17,297 bases of DNA from contig DJYJ01000017.1 of assembly GCA_002450075.1 (NCBI GenBank), positions 14,134 through 31,430 of the forward strand. Direction: 5' to 3'. The translations under genes and the position numbers were made by a program. Source of the DNA: Clostridiales bacterium UBA6981. GTDB lineage: Bacteria > Bacillota > Clostridia > Oscillospirales > Oscillospiraceae. Below the pieces are notes generated by a model. That model had not been told where the DNA came from, ran no database searches, and was given only the letters and a program-made list of their open reading frames with translations. Of this stretch, positions 1 to 5,243 are shown piece by piece. Each line of letters begins with the position of its first letter. Position 1 is the first letter of the stretch.

Positions 1-7
1 TTTAGAA

Positions 8-38
8 AAACGCGGGCGGCTGTCGGCCACCCGCGTTT
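8..38 (-). terminator. Rho-independent terminator of the spoVAC operon
   Basis: A 13-bp stem (8-20 with 26-38, one C-A mismatch) encloses a 5-nt loop. Read on the minus strand it is followed by TTTTTCTAAA. It lies about 40 nt past the stop codon of the small ORF downstream of spoVAC, so it ends that transcript. Confidence 0.85.
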
Positions 39-80
39 CGTATTTCTGTTTTCTGAAAACCAAGCGCAAAAATCCAAAAT

Positions 81-239
81 CTACGTCCAGATACCGCTGA
101 CGCCGTCGGGCGCGTGGGCATCCTCCGCCCGCGTCTGCTCTTCGGCGCTCCGCTCCCGCGCGCGAAAGTCCAACGCCGTCTCGACCGGCGCATTTTTCCG
201 CCCGCTCTTTTTCTTTTCCGCTTTTTTCTTCTTTCCCAT
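81..239 (-). CDS. 52-residue Lys-rich small protein downstream of spoVAC
   Basis: A short ORF of 52 residues begins with ATG at 239, 12 nt after the spoVAC stop codon. An AAAGGAG ribosome binding site sits at the normal distance. The N-terminus is strongly basic (MGKKKKAEKKKSGRK), the middle is acidic and charged (about residues 20-41), and it ends in GVSGIWT. There is no membrane segment and no recognisable domain. The spacing, the Shine-Dalgarno site and the terminator just downstream argue that it is really translated in the spoVAC transcript. I do not recognise a family. A spore-associated or DNA-binding role is only a guess from its neighbour and its charge. Confidence 0.6.
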   Translation of the reverse strand: MGKKKKAEKKKSGRKNAPVETALDFRARERSAEEQTRAEDAHAPDGVSGIWT

Positions 240-251
240 ACTTTTCTCCTT

Positions 252-695
252 TCACGCCGCGCCCAGCAGCAACAGCAGCAGCCCGTAGACCACGCCCGCG
301 CTCGCGCCGTAGACGATGACCGGTCCCGCGATAACGAACATCTTGGCCGCCGTGCCGGTGATGAAGCCCTCGGTCTTGAACTCCAGCGCCGGTGCGGCCA
401 CCGAGTTGGCAAAGCCCGTGATCGGCACGAGCGTGCCAGCTCCTGCGCGCTTGGCGATGTCGTCGTACACGCCCGCCGCCGTCAGCGCCGCGCCGAGGAA
501 GATGAGCGTGATCGAGCATGCCGTGCCCGCCGTCTCTGCGTCGAGCCCCAGCGCGGTATAGAGATTCAAAAATGCCTGGCCGATACAGCAGATCGCCCCG
601 CCGTACAAAAAGGCGCGCAGCATGTTTCCGCCCATCTGCGAGCGCGGCGCGCGCCGTTCTGCATAGCGTCTGTATTCCTCGTTCGTCATCTTCAT
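252..695 (-). CDS. spoVAC: Stage V sporulation protein AC (SpoVAC)
   Basis: SpoVAC belongs to the SpoVA membrane complex, which moves Ca-dipicolinate into the forespore and out again at germination. In B. subtilis SpoVAC acts as a mechanosensitive channel of the spore inner membrane (family knowledge). The 147-residue length fits the family. After a short charged N-terminus there are about four hydrophobic segments: LYGGAICCIGQAF near residue 30, a second near 60-75, then the family signature KRAGAGTLVPITGFANSV followed by an ALEFKTEGF block, and a C-terminal hydrophobic segment. That signature separates SpoVAC from the paralogue SpoVAE. A GGGAGGA ribosome binding site precedes the ATG. In the usual order spoVAD and spoVAE follow, but here only a 52-residue ORF and a terminator do. 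Sigma-G control is expected from family knowledge; I could not define a convincing promoter. Confidence 0.92.
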   Translation of the reverse strand: MKMTNEEYRRYAERRAPRSQMGGNMLRAFLYGGAICCIGQAFLNLYTALGLDAETAGTACSITLIFLGAALTAAGVYDDIAKRAGAGTLVPITGFANSVAAPALEFKTEGFITGTAAKMFVIAGPVIVYGASAGVVYGLLLLLLGAA

Positions 696-792
696 GGCTT
701 TGTCCTCCCGCGCTTTTTGTTTCGATGGTTATTGTTTGCAGCTTGGGCGAAAACTATCCGCAAGAAGCAGAGGAAACCGGATAAAGTCATGC

Positions 793-821
793 TTGACTTT
801 GCCCATCTTGTGCATTATAAT
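793..821 (+). promoter_or_regulatory. Sigma-A promoter for tRNA-Ser
   Basis: TTGACT (793-798), a 17-bp spacer and a perfect TATAAT (816-821). The predicted transcription start lies about 35 nt upstream of the mature tRNA end, leaving a short leader for RNase P. Confidence 0.85.
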
Positions 822-864
822 AGGCAAGCTGACAAGTTGATACGGTCTTCTTGAGCAAACACGT

Positions 865-956
865 GGAGATGTCGCGTAGTTGGTCGAGCGCGCACGATTG
901 GAAATCGTGTAAGGGTCAAAAGCTCTTCGAGAGTTCGAATCTCTCCATCTCCGCCA
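865..956 (+). tRNA. tRNA-Ser, anticodon GGA
   Basis: This is a class II tRNA with an encoded CCA end. The acceptor stem pairs GGAGATG (865-871) with CATCTCC (946-952), and CGATTGGAAATCG forms the anticodon arm with loop TTGGAAA, giving anticodon GGA, which reads UCC and UCU. The long variable arm (about 911-930) is typical of serine tRNAs. The T arm GAGAGTTCGAATCTCTC contains TTCGAAT. It has its own promoter and terminator, so it is a single-gene transcription unit. Its last 19 nt before CA recur at 1110-1128. Confidence 0.96.
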
Positions 957-960
957 AACA

Positions 961-986
961 AAACCCCGTCCGGTTGGACGGGGTTT
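961..986 (+). terminator. Rho-independent terminator of tRNA-Ser
   Basis: A perfect 11-bp stem (961-971 with 976-986), GGTT loop and a run of T residues (984-989) come directly after the tRNA CCA end. Confidence 0.93.
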
Positions 987-1021
987 TTTGTTTGGCGGCA
1001 GAGGAAGGGTGAGAGCTCTCG

Positions 1022-1089
1022 CCGCGCGCAGCGCGGTACGAGACGGCTGCCCGCAGGCAGGCGTGTCGGAGGCCAACCGCCGCAGGCGG
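1022..1089. repeat. Three tandem GC hairpins with GCA loops
   Basis: Three short palindromes follow one another: CCGCGC-GCA-GCGCGG (1022-1036), CTGCC-CGCA-GGCAG (1047-1060) and CCGCC-GCA-GGCGG (1077-1089). They start 25 and 30 nt apart and share the GCA centre. No ORF with coding character covers them. They resemble REP-type extragenic palindromes; copies elsewhere in the genome cannot be seen from this window. Confidence 0.5.
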
Positions 1090-1109
1090 CTCTTGGGCCG
1101 GAGACGTGA

Positions 1110-1128
1110 GAATCTCTCCATCTCCGCC
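1110..1128 (+). repeat. Direct repeat of the tRNA-Ser 3' end (att-like)
   Basis: GAATCTCTCCATCTCCGCC is identical to tRNA-Ser positions 937-955, 173 nt upstream. It covers the 3' part of the T arm, the acceptor strand, the discriminator base and the first two bases of CCA, the segment most often duplicated when tyrosine-recombinase elements integrate into tRNA genes. No integrase gene lies in the window, and there is no further copy beyond the defence cassette that I can find. Confidence 0.6.
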
Positions 1129-1137
1129 GGATCATCA

Positions 1138-1259
1138 AAGGCTTCCCCTTGAGGGGAAGCTGTCGCGCAGCGACTGATGAGGTGTAAAAAGCATCCTTAA
1201 AACACCTCATCCGCCCCAGTTTGCGAACTGGAGCACCTTCCCCTCAAGAGGAAGGCTTT
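1138..1259. repeat. MITE-like inverted-repeat element
   Basis: The ends are inverted copies of one sequence. The left end has AGGCTTCCCCTTGAGGGGAAG (from 1139), matched in reverse by CTTCCCCTCAAGAGGAAGGCTT (to 1258). The inner arms GATGAGGTGT (1176-1185) and ACACCTCATC (1202-1211) are perfectly complementary. A third small palindrome, CCAGTTTGCGAACTGG (1216-1231), lies in the right half. There is no coding capacity. The shape fits a non-autonomous mobile or intergenic repeat. From memory, similar 'CCCCTCAAG...GATGAGGTG' repeats are common in Oscillospiraceae genomes, but I could not check this. Confidence 0.65.
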
Positions 1260-1283
1260 ATCGCTGTCCGGCCATATAAAAGC

Positions 1284-1313
1284 AGCCGCTACGGATTCAT
1301 TTCCGCAGCGGCT
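1284..1313 (-). terminator. Terminator of the XRE regulator gene
   Basis: The stem AGCCGCT/AGCGGCT (1284-1290 with 1307-1313) extends through CGGA/TCCG after one mismatch. It begins at the base next to the regulator stop codon. On the minus strand it is followed by GCTTTTATAT. A T-rich tail (1314-1320) also follows on the plus strand. Confidence 0.7.
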
Positions 1314-1547
1314 TTATTTTGTTTCTTCAATTCTTTTCTCTATCTCGGAAAGCAAAACAGACGGCTTGATGCGAAGAGCCTCGGCGATTCGGAAAAAAGT
1401 GTCAAGTGTCGGCCGTCGTACGCCGCGTTCGATCGCGCTGAGATGTGTGCGACCTATACCCGCAAGGCCGCTTAGGGTTTCCTGCGGGATATCTTTTTCT
1501 TCGCGATACTGCTTTATCACTTTCCCGACAATCACTGGATCAAGCAA
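1314..1547 (-). CDS. XRE-family HTH regulator, C-protein-like
   Basis: A small single-domain DNA-binding protein of 77 residues from the chosen TTG start. The helix-turn-helix spans roughly residues 8-60: VIVGKVIKQYREEKD, then QETLSGLAGIGRTHLSAIERG as the HTH core, then RRPTLDTFFRIAEAL. This is the layout of the controller (C) proteins of restriction-modification systems and of related XRE repressors. The TTG at 1547 is preferred because GAAGAGGG lies 8 nt upstream. A GTG at 1604 would add 19 residues but has no clear ribosome binding site and would place the candidate promoter inside the gene. It is transcribed divergently from the methyltransferase, and operator-like boxes fill the gap. Inferred role: timing or limiting expression of the methyltransferase-nuclease pair. 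Confidence 0.85.
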   Translation of the reverse strand: MLDPVIVGKVIKQYREEKDIPQETLSGLAGIGRTHLSAIERGVRRPTLDTFFRIAEALRIKPSVLLSEIEKRIEETK

Positions 1548-1571
1548 TTTGTGCACCCTCTTCCCGCTAAT

Positions 1572-1601
1572 AGTGTATGGGAAAATGATGCCCACTTTGA
1601 A
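1572..1601 (-). promoter_or_regulatory. Candidate promoter of the XRE regulator
   Basis: On the minus strand TTCAAA (1596-1601), an 18-bp spacer and TACACT (1572-1577) lie about 25 nt before the TTG start. The match is weak. The -35 element lies against the first operator-like box, which would suit autoregulation. Confidence 0.35.
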
Positions 1602-1602
1602 C

Positions 1603-1666
1603 ACAAATGTTGTCGACCGAACACAAATGTGCTATTATTTGTTTGCGGTTGAATACATATGTATTC
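1603..1666. promoter_or_regulatory. Three operator-like ACAnnTGT boxes
   Basis: Box 1 is GAACACAAATGT (1599-1610) and box 2 is an identical dodecamer (1619-1630), exactly 20 bp apart. Box 3 is the perfect 16-bp palindrome GAATACATATGTATTC (1651-1666). All three share the dyad ACA-nn-TGT. Box 1 abuts the -35 of the methyltransferase promoter, box 2 fills its spacer, and box 3 lies just past the predicted start of transcription. The divergent HTH protein is the obvious candidate ligand (inference). Confidence 0.65.
1610..1638 (+). promoter_or_regulatory. Promoter of the methyltransferase-nuclease operon
   Basis: TTGTCG (1610-1615), a 17-bp spacer and TATTAT (1633-1638) preceded by TGC, an extended -10. 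Start of transcription is expected near 1645. The promoter is interleaved with the operator-like boxes. Confidence 0.65.
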
Positions 1667-1691
1667 ATACCGCTAGTAAGGAGGGATAGCC

Positions 1692-2858
1692 ATGGCAGAC
1701 AATGCCAGTCTCGGCGCGGCAAAAAGCGCAAAGAACGACGAGTTTTATACGCAATACAGTGATATCGAAGCGGAAATGAACGCCTATGTGGAATACGATC
1801 CCGACGTATTCCGGGGCAAGACGATCCTGCTGCCCTGCGACGATCCGGAGTGGTCGAACTTCACGAAATACTTTGCCGCGAATTTTGATCGATTCGGTTT
1901 GAAAAAGTTGATCTCTACCTCATATGCCAAAGGCGCCGGCAACAAGCAGCTCAGCCTGTTTGAAATGTCGTCGCCGCTCTTCGATGAAGAATTGCATGAG
2001 ACGCGTGGAAAGCTCTTTACGTTGTCGCGCGACAAAGACGGCTCCGGCAGCATTGACACCGACGATATCGAGTTCTCCGGTTATCTGGATGGTGATGGCG
2101 ATTTCCGTTCTGCCGAGGTCACGAAGCTGCGGGATGAAGCGGATATCATCATTACAAATCCGCCCTTTTCGCTGTTCCGCGAGTTTCTGGCATGGATTAT
2201 CGACGCCGGGAAGCAGTTTGTAATTATCGGAAATGTGAATGCTATTACATACAAAGAAGTGTTTCCTCTTATAAAAGATAACAAGATGTGGCTGGGTTAT
2301 TCAATTCATTCCGGCGATAGAAAGTTTAACGTACCCGATGACTACCCGCTTGAGGCAGCGGGCTGTGGCGTTGACGAAAACGGGCGGAAATATATTCGCG
2401 TGAAAGGTGTCCGGTGGTTTACAAACATTGACCACGGCGGACGTCACGAGGCGTTGCAGCTTGATACGATGGCTCATAATCTGAAGTTCAACAAAAAGCT
2501 GAAAAAGAAATTATCCGAAGACTATGGTTCAAACAAATACCCTAAATACGACAATTGTGAAGCAATCGAAATTCCCATGACCGAGGCTATTCCATCTGAT
2601 TATGAAGGTCTTATGGCTGTTCCGATAACATATTTGGACAAGTATAACCCAGAACAGTTCGAAATCCTGGGGCAAGGGCGAGACGTGGATTTTCCAACAA
2701 AGATAGGTATGCGTGCTGAATTTTTGCGTGATTATTTCGCCCAAGGCGGCACGGGTTCGATGCAGCCTGGTCATCCAGACATCGGCTTGTATGGTGATGA
2801 TGGGCGTGCGATTGTTCCATATAGACGCCTGATTATTCGTCGCAGAAAGGATGATTAG
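1692..2858 (+). CDS. EcoRI-family adenine-specific DNA methyltransferase
   Basis: A predicted N6-adenine methyltransferase of the M.EcoRI family, 388 residues against about 326 for M.EcoRI. Matching blocks are KNDEFYTQYSDIE (14-26), PCDDPEWSNFTKYF near 48-61 (M.EcoRI has CDDPRVSNFFKYF), GDGDFRS (134-140), the catalytic motif IV TNPPFSLFREF (155-165), NVNAITYKEVF (181-191), YPKYDN, and VPITYLDKYNPEQFE near the C-terminus. Extra length lies partly in an insertion before GDGDFRS that contains DKDGSGSIDTDD (114-125), a textbook EF-hand-type loop, and partly near the C-terminus. AAGGAGGGATAG precedes the ATG. The gene is first in an operon with the DUF262-HNH gene, 5 nt downstream. Target specificity cannot be read from sequence; GAATTC should not be assumed. 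Confidence 0.93.
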   Translation: MADNASLGAAKSAKNDEFYTQYSDIEAEMNAYVEYDPDVFRGKTILLPCDDPEWSNFTKYFAANFDRFGLKKLISTSYAKGAGNKQLSLFEMSSPLFDEELHETRGKLFTLSRDKDGSGSIDTDDIEFSGYLDGDGDFRSAEVTKLRDEADIIITNPPFSLFREFLAWIIDAGKQFVIIGNVNAITYKEVFPLIKDNKMWLGYSIHSGDRKFNVPDDYPLEAAGCGVDENGRKYIRVKGVRWFTNIDHGGRHEALQLDTMAHNLKFNKKLKKKLSEDYGSNKYPKYDNCEAIEIPMTEAIPSDYEGLMAVPITYLDKYNPEQFEILGQGRDVDFPTKIGMRAEFLRDYFAQGGTGSMQPGHPDIGLYGDDGRAIVPYRRLIIRRRKDD

Positions 2859-2863
2859 GAAAC

Positions 2864-4030
2864 ATGAAAACAACTCTTCATACTGATTGGACAGTCGGCG
2901 ATATCTGCAAGGGCTTTATCTATGACAAGAACGAGGGTAAGGGTCTTTTCGGTCTTGGCGGAAAGCTTATCATACAGCCGGAATATCAGCGGAATTACAT
3001 CTATGGCGACGGTAAGAAGGACGTCGCCGTGGTGGAATCCCTGCTGAAAGGTTATCCCCTCGGTCTGATTTACTTTGTTCTGAACAAAGACGGCATGTAT
3101 GAAGTCCTTGACGGGCAGCAGCGTATTACTTCCTTTGCCCGCTTCGTCAATCAGTCGTGGCCGTTTGCCGTGGAGCGCAACGGCAAGCCACGCTATTTCA
3201 ACAGTCTGGACAAAGATGAGCAGGAGCGGATCACCAACGCGCGGCTGACGATCTATGTCTGTGAGGGTGAGCCCTCCGAGATCCAGGAATGGTTCGAGAC
3301 GATCAACATCGCCGGTGTTCCGCTGGTGAAACAGGAGCTCCGCAACGCCTCCTATCACGGCCCGTTCGTCACGAAAGCCCGTGCTGTGTTCTCCAACACC
3401 GGCAACGCCAACATGAACCGCTGGCAGACCTATGTGAAAGGCGACCCGAAACGTCAGGCCATTCTTGAAACCGCCCTCGATTGGGTGAGCGACGGTGAGC
3501 TCGATGATTATATGGCGCAGCATCGGTATGATACCGGCATCGAAGAATTGAAGAATCATTTTGATACTGTTATCGACTGGATCGATTCGATTTTTGAGTA
3601 TACCGGAAGCGAAGTCTGCGGGCGCGATTGGGGGCGGCTTTATCGCTTATACCATACAAGAGCCTATGACAAGGAAAAAGTGACCGCTCGTGTGGAAGAA
3701 CTCATTGCCGATACACAGGTGCAGGATAACAAGGGTATCTTCGAATATATCCTCGGCGGCGAGCAGGAGACGGCGCTGTTGAATATCCGCGTATTTGACG
3801 ATAAAACGAAGAAGGCCGTTTATGATAAGCAGACAAAAGCCGCTGTCGCAAAGGGAAAGTCAAATTGCCCCTACTGCGCCATCGGTCATGATAACAATGC
3901 GAAGCGGATCTATAAACTCAGCGAAATGGACGCTGACCATGTGACGGCTTGGAGCAAGGGCGGCGCAACAGACGCGGCCAATTGTCAGATGCTTTGTAAA
4001 ACGCATAACCGTGCAAAAGGGAACAGATAA
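2864..4030 (+). CDS. DUF262-HNH endonuclease (candidate restriction enzyme)
   Basis: A 388-residue protein with two recognisable parts. The N-terminal DUF262 (ParB/Srx-like, as in GmrS, BrxU and SspE) shows IIQPEYQRNYIY (36-47) and VLDGQQRITSFARF (81-94). In relatives the DGQQR motif belongs to the NTP-binding and hydrolysing site. The C-terminus is an HNH/McrA-type nuclease: CPYC (335-338), DADH with the catalytic His359, Asn373 and LCKTHNRAK with His381; the cysteines suggest a zinc knuckle. A helical region lies between. Its ATG is 5 nt after the methyltransferase stop, with the ribosome binding site overlapping that stop, so the two are co-transcribed and probably translationally coupled. 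Inference: it is the nuclease of a restriction-modification-like pair. A type IV-like role against modified phage DNA is the alternative. Confidence 0.85.
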   Translation: MKTTLHTDWTVGDICKGFIYDKNEGKGLFGLGGKLIIQPEYQRNYIYGDGKKDVAVVESLLKGYPLGLIYFVLNKDGMYEVLDGQQRITSFARFVNQSWPFAVERNGKPRYFNSLDKDEQERITNARLTIYVCEGEPSEIQEWFETINIAGVPLVKQELRNASYHGPFVTKARAVFSNTGNANMNRWQTYVKGDPKRQAILETALDWVSDGELDDYMAQHRYDTGIEELKNHFDTVIDWIDSIFEYTGSEVCGRDWGRLYRLYHTRAYDKEKVTARVEELIADTQVQDNKGIFEYILGGEQETALLNIRVFDDKTKKAVYDKQTKAAVAKGKSNCPYCAIGHDNNAKRIYKLSEMDADHVTAWSKGGATDAANCQMLCKTHNRAKGNR

Positions 4031-4038
4031 ATAAACCC

Positions 4039-4062
4039 GCAGCCGCCCTCACGGGCGGCTGC
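4039..4062 (+). terminator. Terminator of the methyltransferase-nuclease operon
   Basis: A perfect 10-bp stem GCAGCCGCCC/GGGCGGCTGC (4039-4048 with 4053-4062), TCAC loop and a T tract at 4064-4068. It also separates the operon from the convergent HxlR gene that ends at 4071. Confidence 0.92.
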
Positions 4063-4070
4063 CTTTTTCT

Positions 4071-4403
4071 TTATCTTCTGTTTTCCATGCCCCAATCGCA
4101 CAGCCGGTCGAGCACCGCGACCAGCGAATGCCCCCGCTCGGTCAGCGAGTATTCCACCTTCGGCGGGATCTGGGGATAGACCGTGCGCACGATCAGCTCG
4201 TCGCGCTCAAGCTCCTTGAGATTGCGGCTGAGCGTCTTGTCCGCCACGCGGCCGAGATAGCGCTGCATCTCGTTGAAGCGCACGGGCTCATACTCCATCA
4301 GGCAGTAGAGGATGATCGGCTTGTATTTCCCCGCGATCAGCGAGAGCGTATAGCTGTATCCCGTTTCGGAAAAATCCGCGTTTTCAATGCGTCTGTCGTC
4401 CAT
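4071..4403 (-). CDS. HxlR-family transcriptional regulator
   Basis: A 110-residue winged-helix repressor or activator of the HxlR/MarR-like family, acting as a dimer in the cytoplasm. The typical core is visible: YSYTLSLIAGKYKPIILYCL (about 17-36), RFNEMQRYLGRVADKTLSRNLKELERDELI with the recognition helix around 50-62, and the wing PPKVEYSLTERG (about 80-91). There are two cysteines, Cys35 and Cys103. Some family members sense quinones, aldehydes or thiol stress through cysteines, but whether these two do so is unknown. A strong GGAGGAAAG site precedes the ATG. It is divergent from a flavin reductase-like gene, and a 27-bp inverted repeat lies between, which suggests local control of that gene. 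Confidence 0.9.
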   Translation of the reverse strand: MDDRRIENADFSETGYSYTLSLIAGKYKPIILYCLMEYEPVRFNEMQRYLGRVADKTLSRNLKELERDELIVRTVYPQIPPKVEYSLTERGHSLVAVLDRLCDWGMENRR

Positions 4404-4418
4404 AGCTTTCCTCCGGGT

Positions 4419-4445
4419 AAGTACCTGTCAAAAATGTTGGTACTT
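4419..4445. promoter_or_regulatory. Inverted-repeat operator between hxlR-like gene and flavin reductase
   Basis: AAGTACC (4419-4425) and GGTACTT (4439-4445) form a dyad with a 13-bp centre. The right arm overlaps the -35 hexamer of the plus-strand promoter, the position expected for repression. GTAC-containing dyads are known for HxlR/YodB-type regulators. Confidence 0.65.
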
Positions 4446-4472
4446 GTTTCTTTTTTCGTCTTATGGTAGCAT
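4444..4472 (+). promoter_or_regulatory. Promoter of the flavin reductase-like gene
   Basis: TTGTTT (4444-4449), a 17-bp spacer and TAGCAT (4467-4472) preceded by TGG, an extended -10. The leader that follows contains a run of eight G residues (4492-4499). Confidence 0.55.
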
Positions 4473-4535
4473 TTTCCCGGATAAAATGCAAGGGGGGGGC
4501 GTATTGCTCCCTGATTAAAGAAAAGGAGAAGCACT

Positions 4536-5105
4536 ATGAAAGACTTTGGCGTAAAGCCCTATCTGTTCCCGATGCCCGTTTACATGATCGGCACCTATAA
4601 CGAGGACGACACCGTCGACTCGATGGCGATGGCCTGGGGCGGCATCTGCGCGGAGAACATGGTCGCGCTCAACCTCGAGGAGGATCACAAGACTGTCGCC
4701 AATCTCAAGGCCCGCGGCGCCTTCACGCTCGCCGTGCCCGGGCGCGACACGATCGTGGAGTCGGACTATATGGGGCTTGTCAGCTCGAACAAGGTCGCGG
4801 ACAAATTTGCGAAGACCGGCCTGCACGCCGTCAAGAGCAGCCGCGTCGACGCGCCCGTGATTCTCGAATACCCGCTGACGCTCGAGTGCCGCGTCGTGGA
4901 GATGCAGGAGCAGCCCTACGGTCTGCGCGTGCTGGGCGAGATCGTGAACGTCCTGGCCGACGAGAAGATCCTCGGCGAGGACGGCAAGATCGACGTCGGC
5001 AAGATCGACACCTTCCTCTTCGACCAGGTGCGCTTTGATTATTACGGCATCGGCGAGATCTGCGGCAAGGCCTGGCACACCGGCGCGCCGCTGCTGAAGA
5101 AATAA
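4536..5105 (+). CDS. Flavin reductase-like FMN-binding split-barrel protein
   Basis: A 189-residue protein of the flavin reductase-like family (FMN-binding split barrel). Relatives bind FMN and reduce flavin, or act as small flavodoxin-like oxidoreductases. Visible blocks are PVYMIGTYNEDDTVDSMAMAWGG (about 14-36), which is the flavin-contacting strand-loop; MVALNLEEDHKTVANLKARGAFTLAVP (about 42-68); SNKVADKFAKTGL (about 88-100); and the DAPVILEYPLTLECRVVE strand pair. There is no signal peptide, so it is cytoplasmic. AAAGGAGAAG precedes the ATG. It is divergent from the HxlR regulator and ends in its own terminator, so regulator and enzyme form a small redox or electrophile-response module. 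The exact substrate is unknown. Confidence 0.85.
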   Translation: MKDFGVKPYLFPMPVYMIGTYNEDDTVDSMAMAWGGICAENMVALNLEEDHKTVANLKARGAFTLAVPGRDTIVESDYMGLVSSNKVADKFAKTGLHAVKSSRVDAPVILEYPLTLECRVVEMQEQPYGLRVLGEIVNVLADEKILGEDGKIDVGKIDTFLFDQVRFDYYGIGEICGKAWHTGAPLLKK

Positions 5106-5121
5106 GTTCTCTAAATTCCGT

Positions 5122-5152
5122 ACACCGTCTCTCCGCATCGGAGGGGCGGTGT
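5122..5152 (+). terminator. Terminator of the flavin reductase-like gene
   Basis: A 14-bp stem (5122-5135 with 5139-5152, two G-T pairs), CAT loop and TTTTCTTCT tail, about 17 nt after the stop codon. Confidence 0.8.
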
Positions 5153-5243
5153 TTTCTTCTCCCCCGGCGCTTGTCAGCGGCGGCGAGGCATGCTATACTT
5201 TTTCTTGGACCGCCAGGCGCGGCCGGAAAGGGAGAACGCGATC

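Noticed and set aside
114..854. Plus-strand 246-codon ORF opposite spoVAC
   Set aside because: It is antisense to spoVAC, has low-complexity Arg/Gln-rich composition and no ribosome binding site or family match. GC-rich shadow frame.
729..1121. Minus-strand ORF with a GEIRTLE-like segment
   Set aside because: It reads antisense through tRNA-Ser, a well-known source of spurious proteins. It also crosses the tRNA promoter and terminator.
1599..1666. LexA/SOS boxes
   Set aside because: GAAC followed by ATGT looks similar to a Gram-positive SOS box, but the spacing is wrong for GAAC-4-GTTC in two of three copies, and the palindrome reads GAAT/ATTC. A dedicated XRE operator fits better.
4426..4431. 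Perfect TTGACA on the minus strand upstream of the HxlR gene
   Set aside because: A -10 at the right distance would fall in the ribosome binding site and start codon, with no TATAAT-like sequence. It is part of the operator centre.
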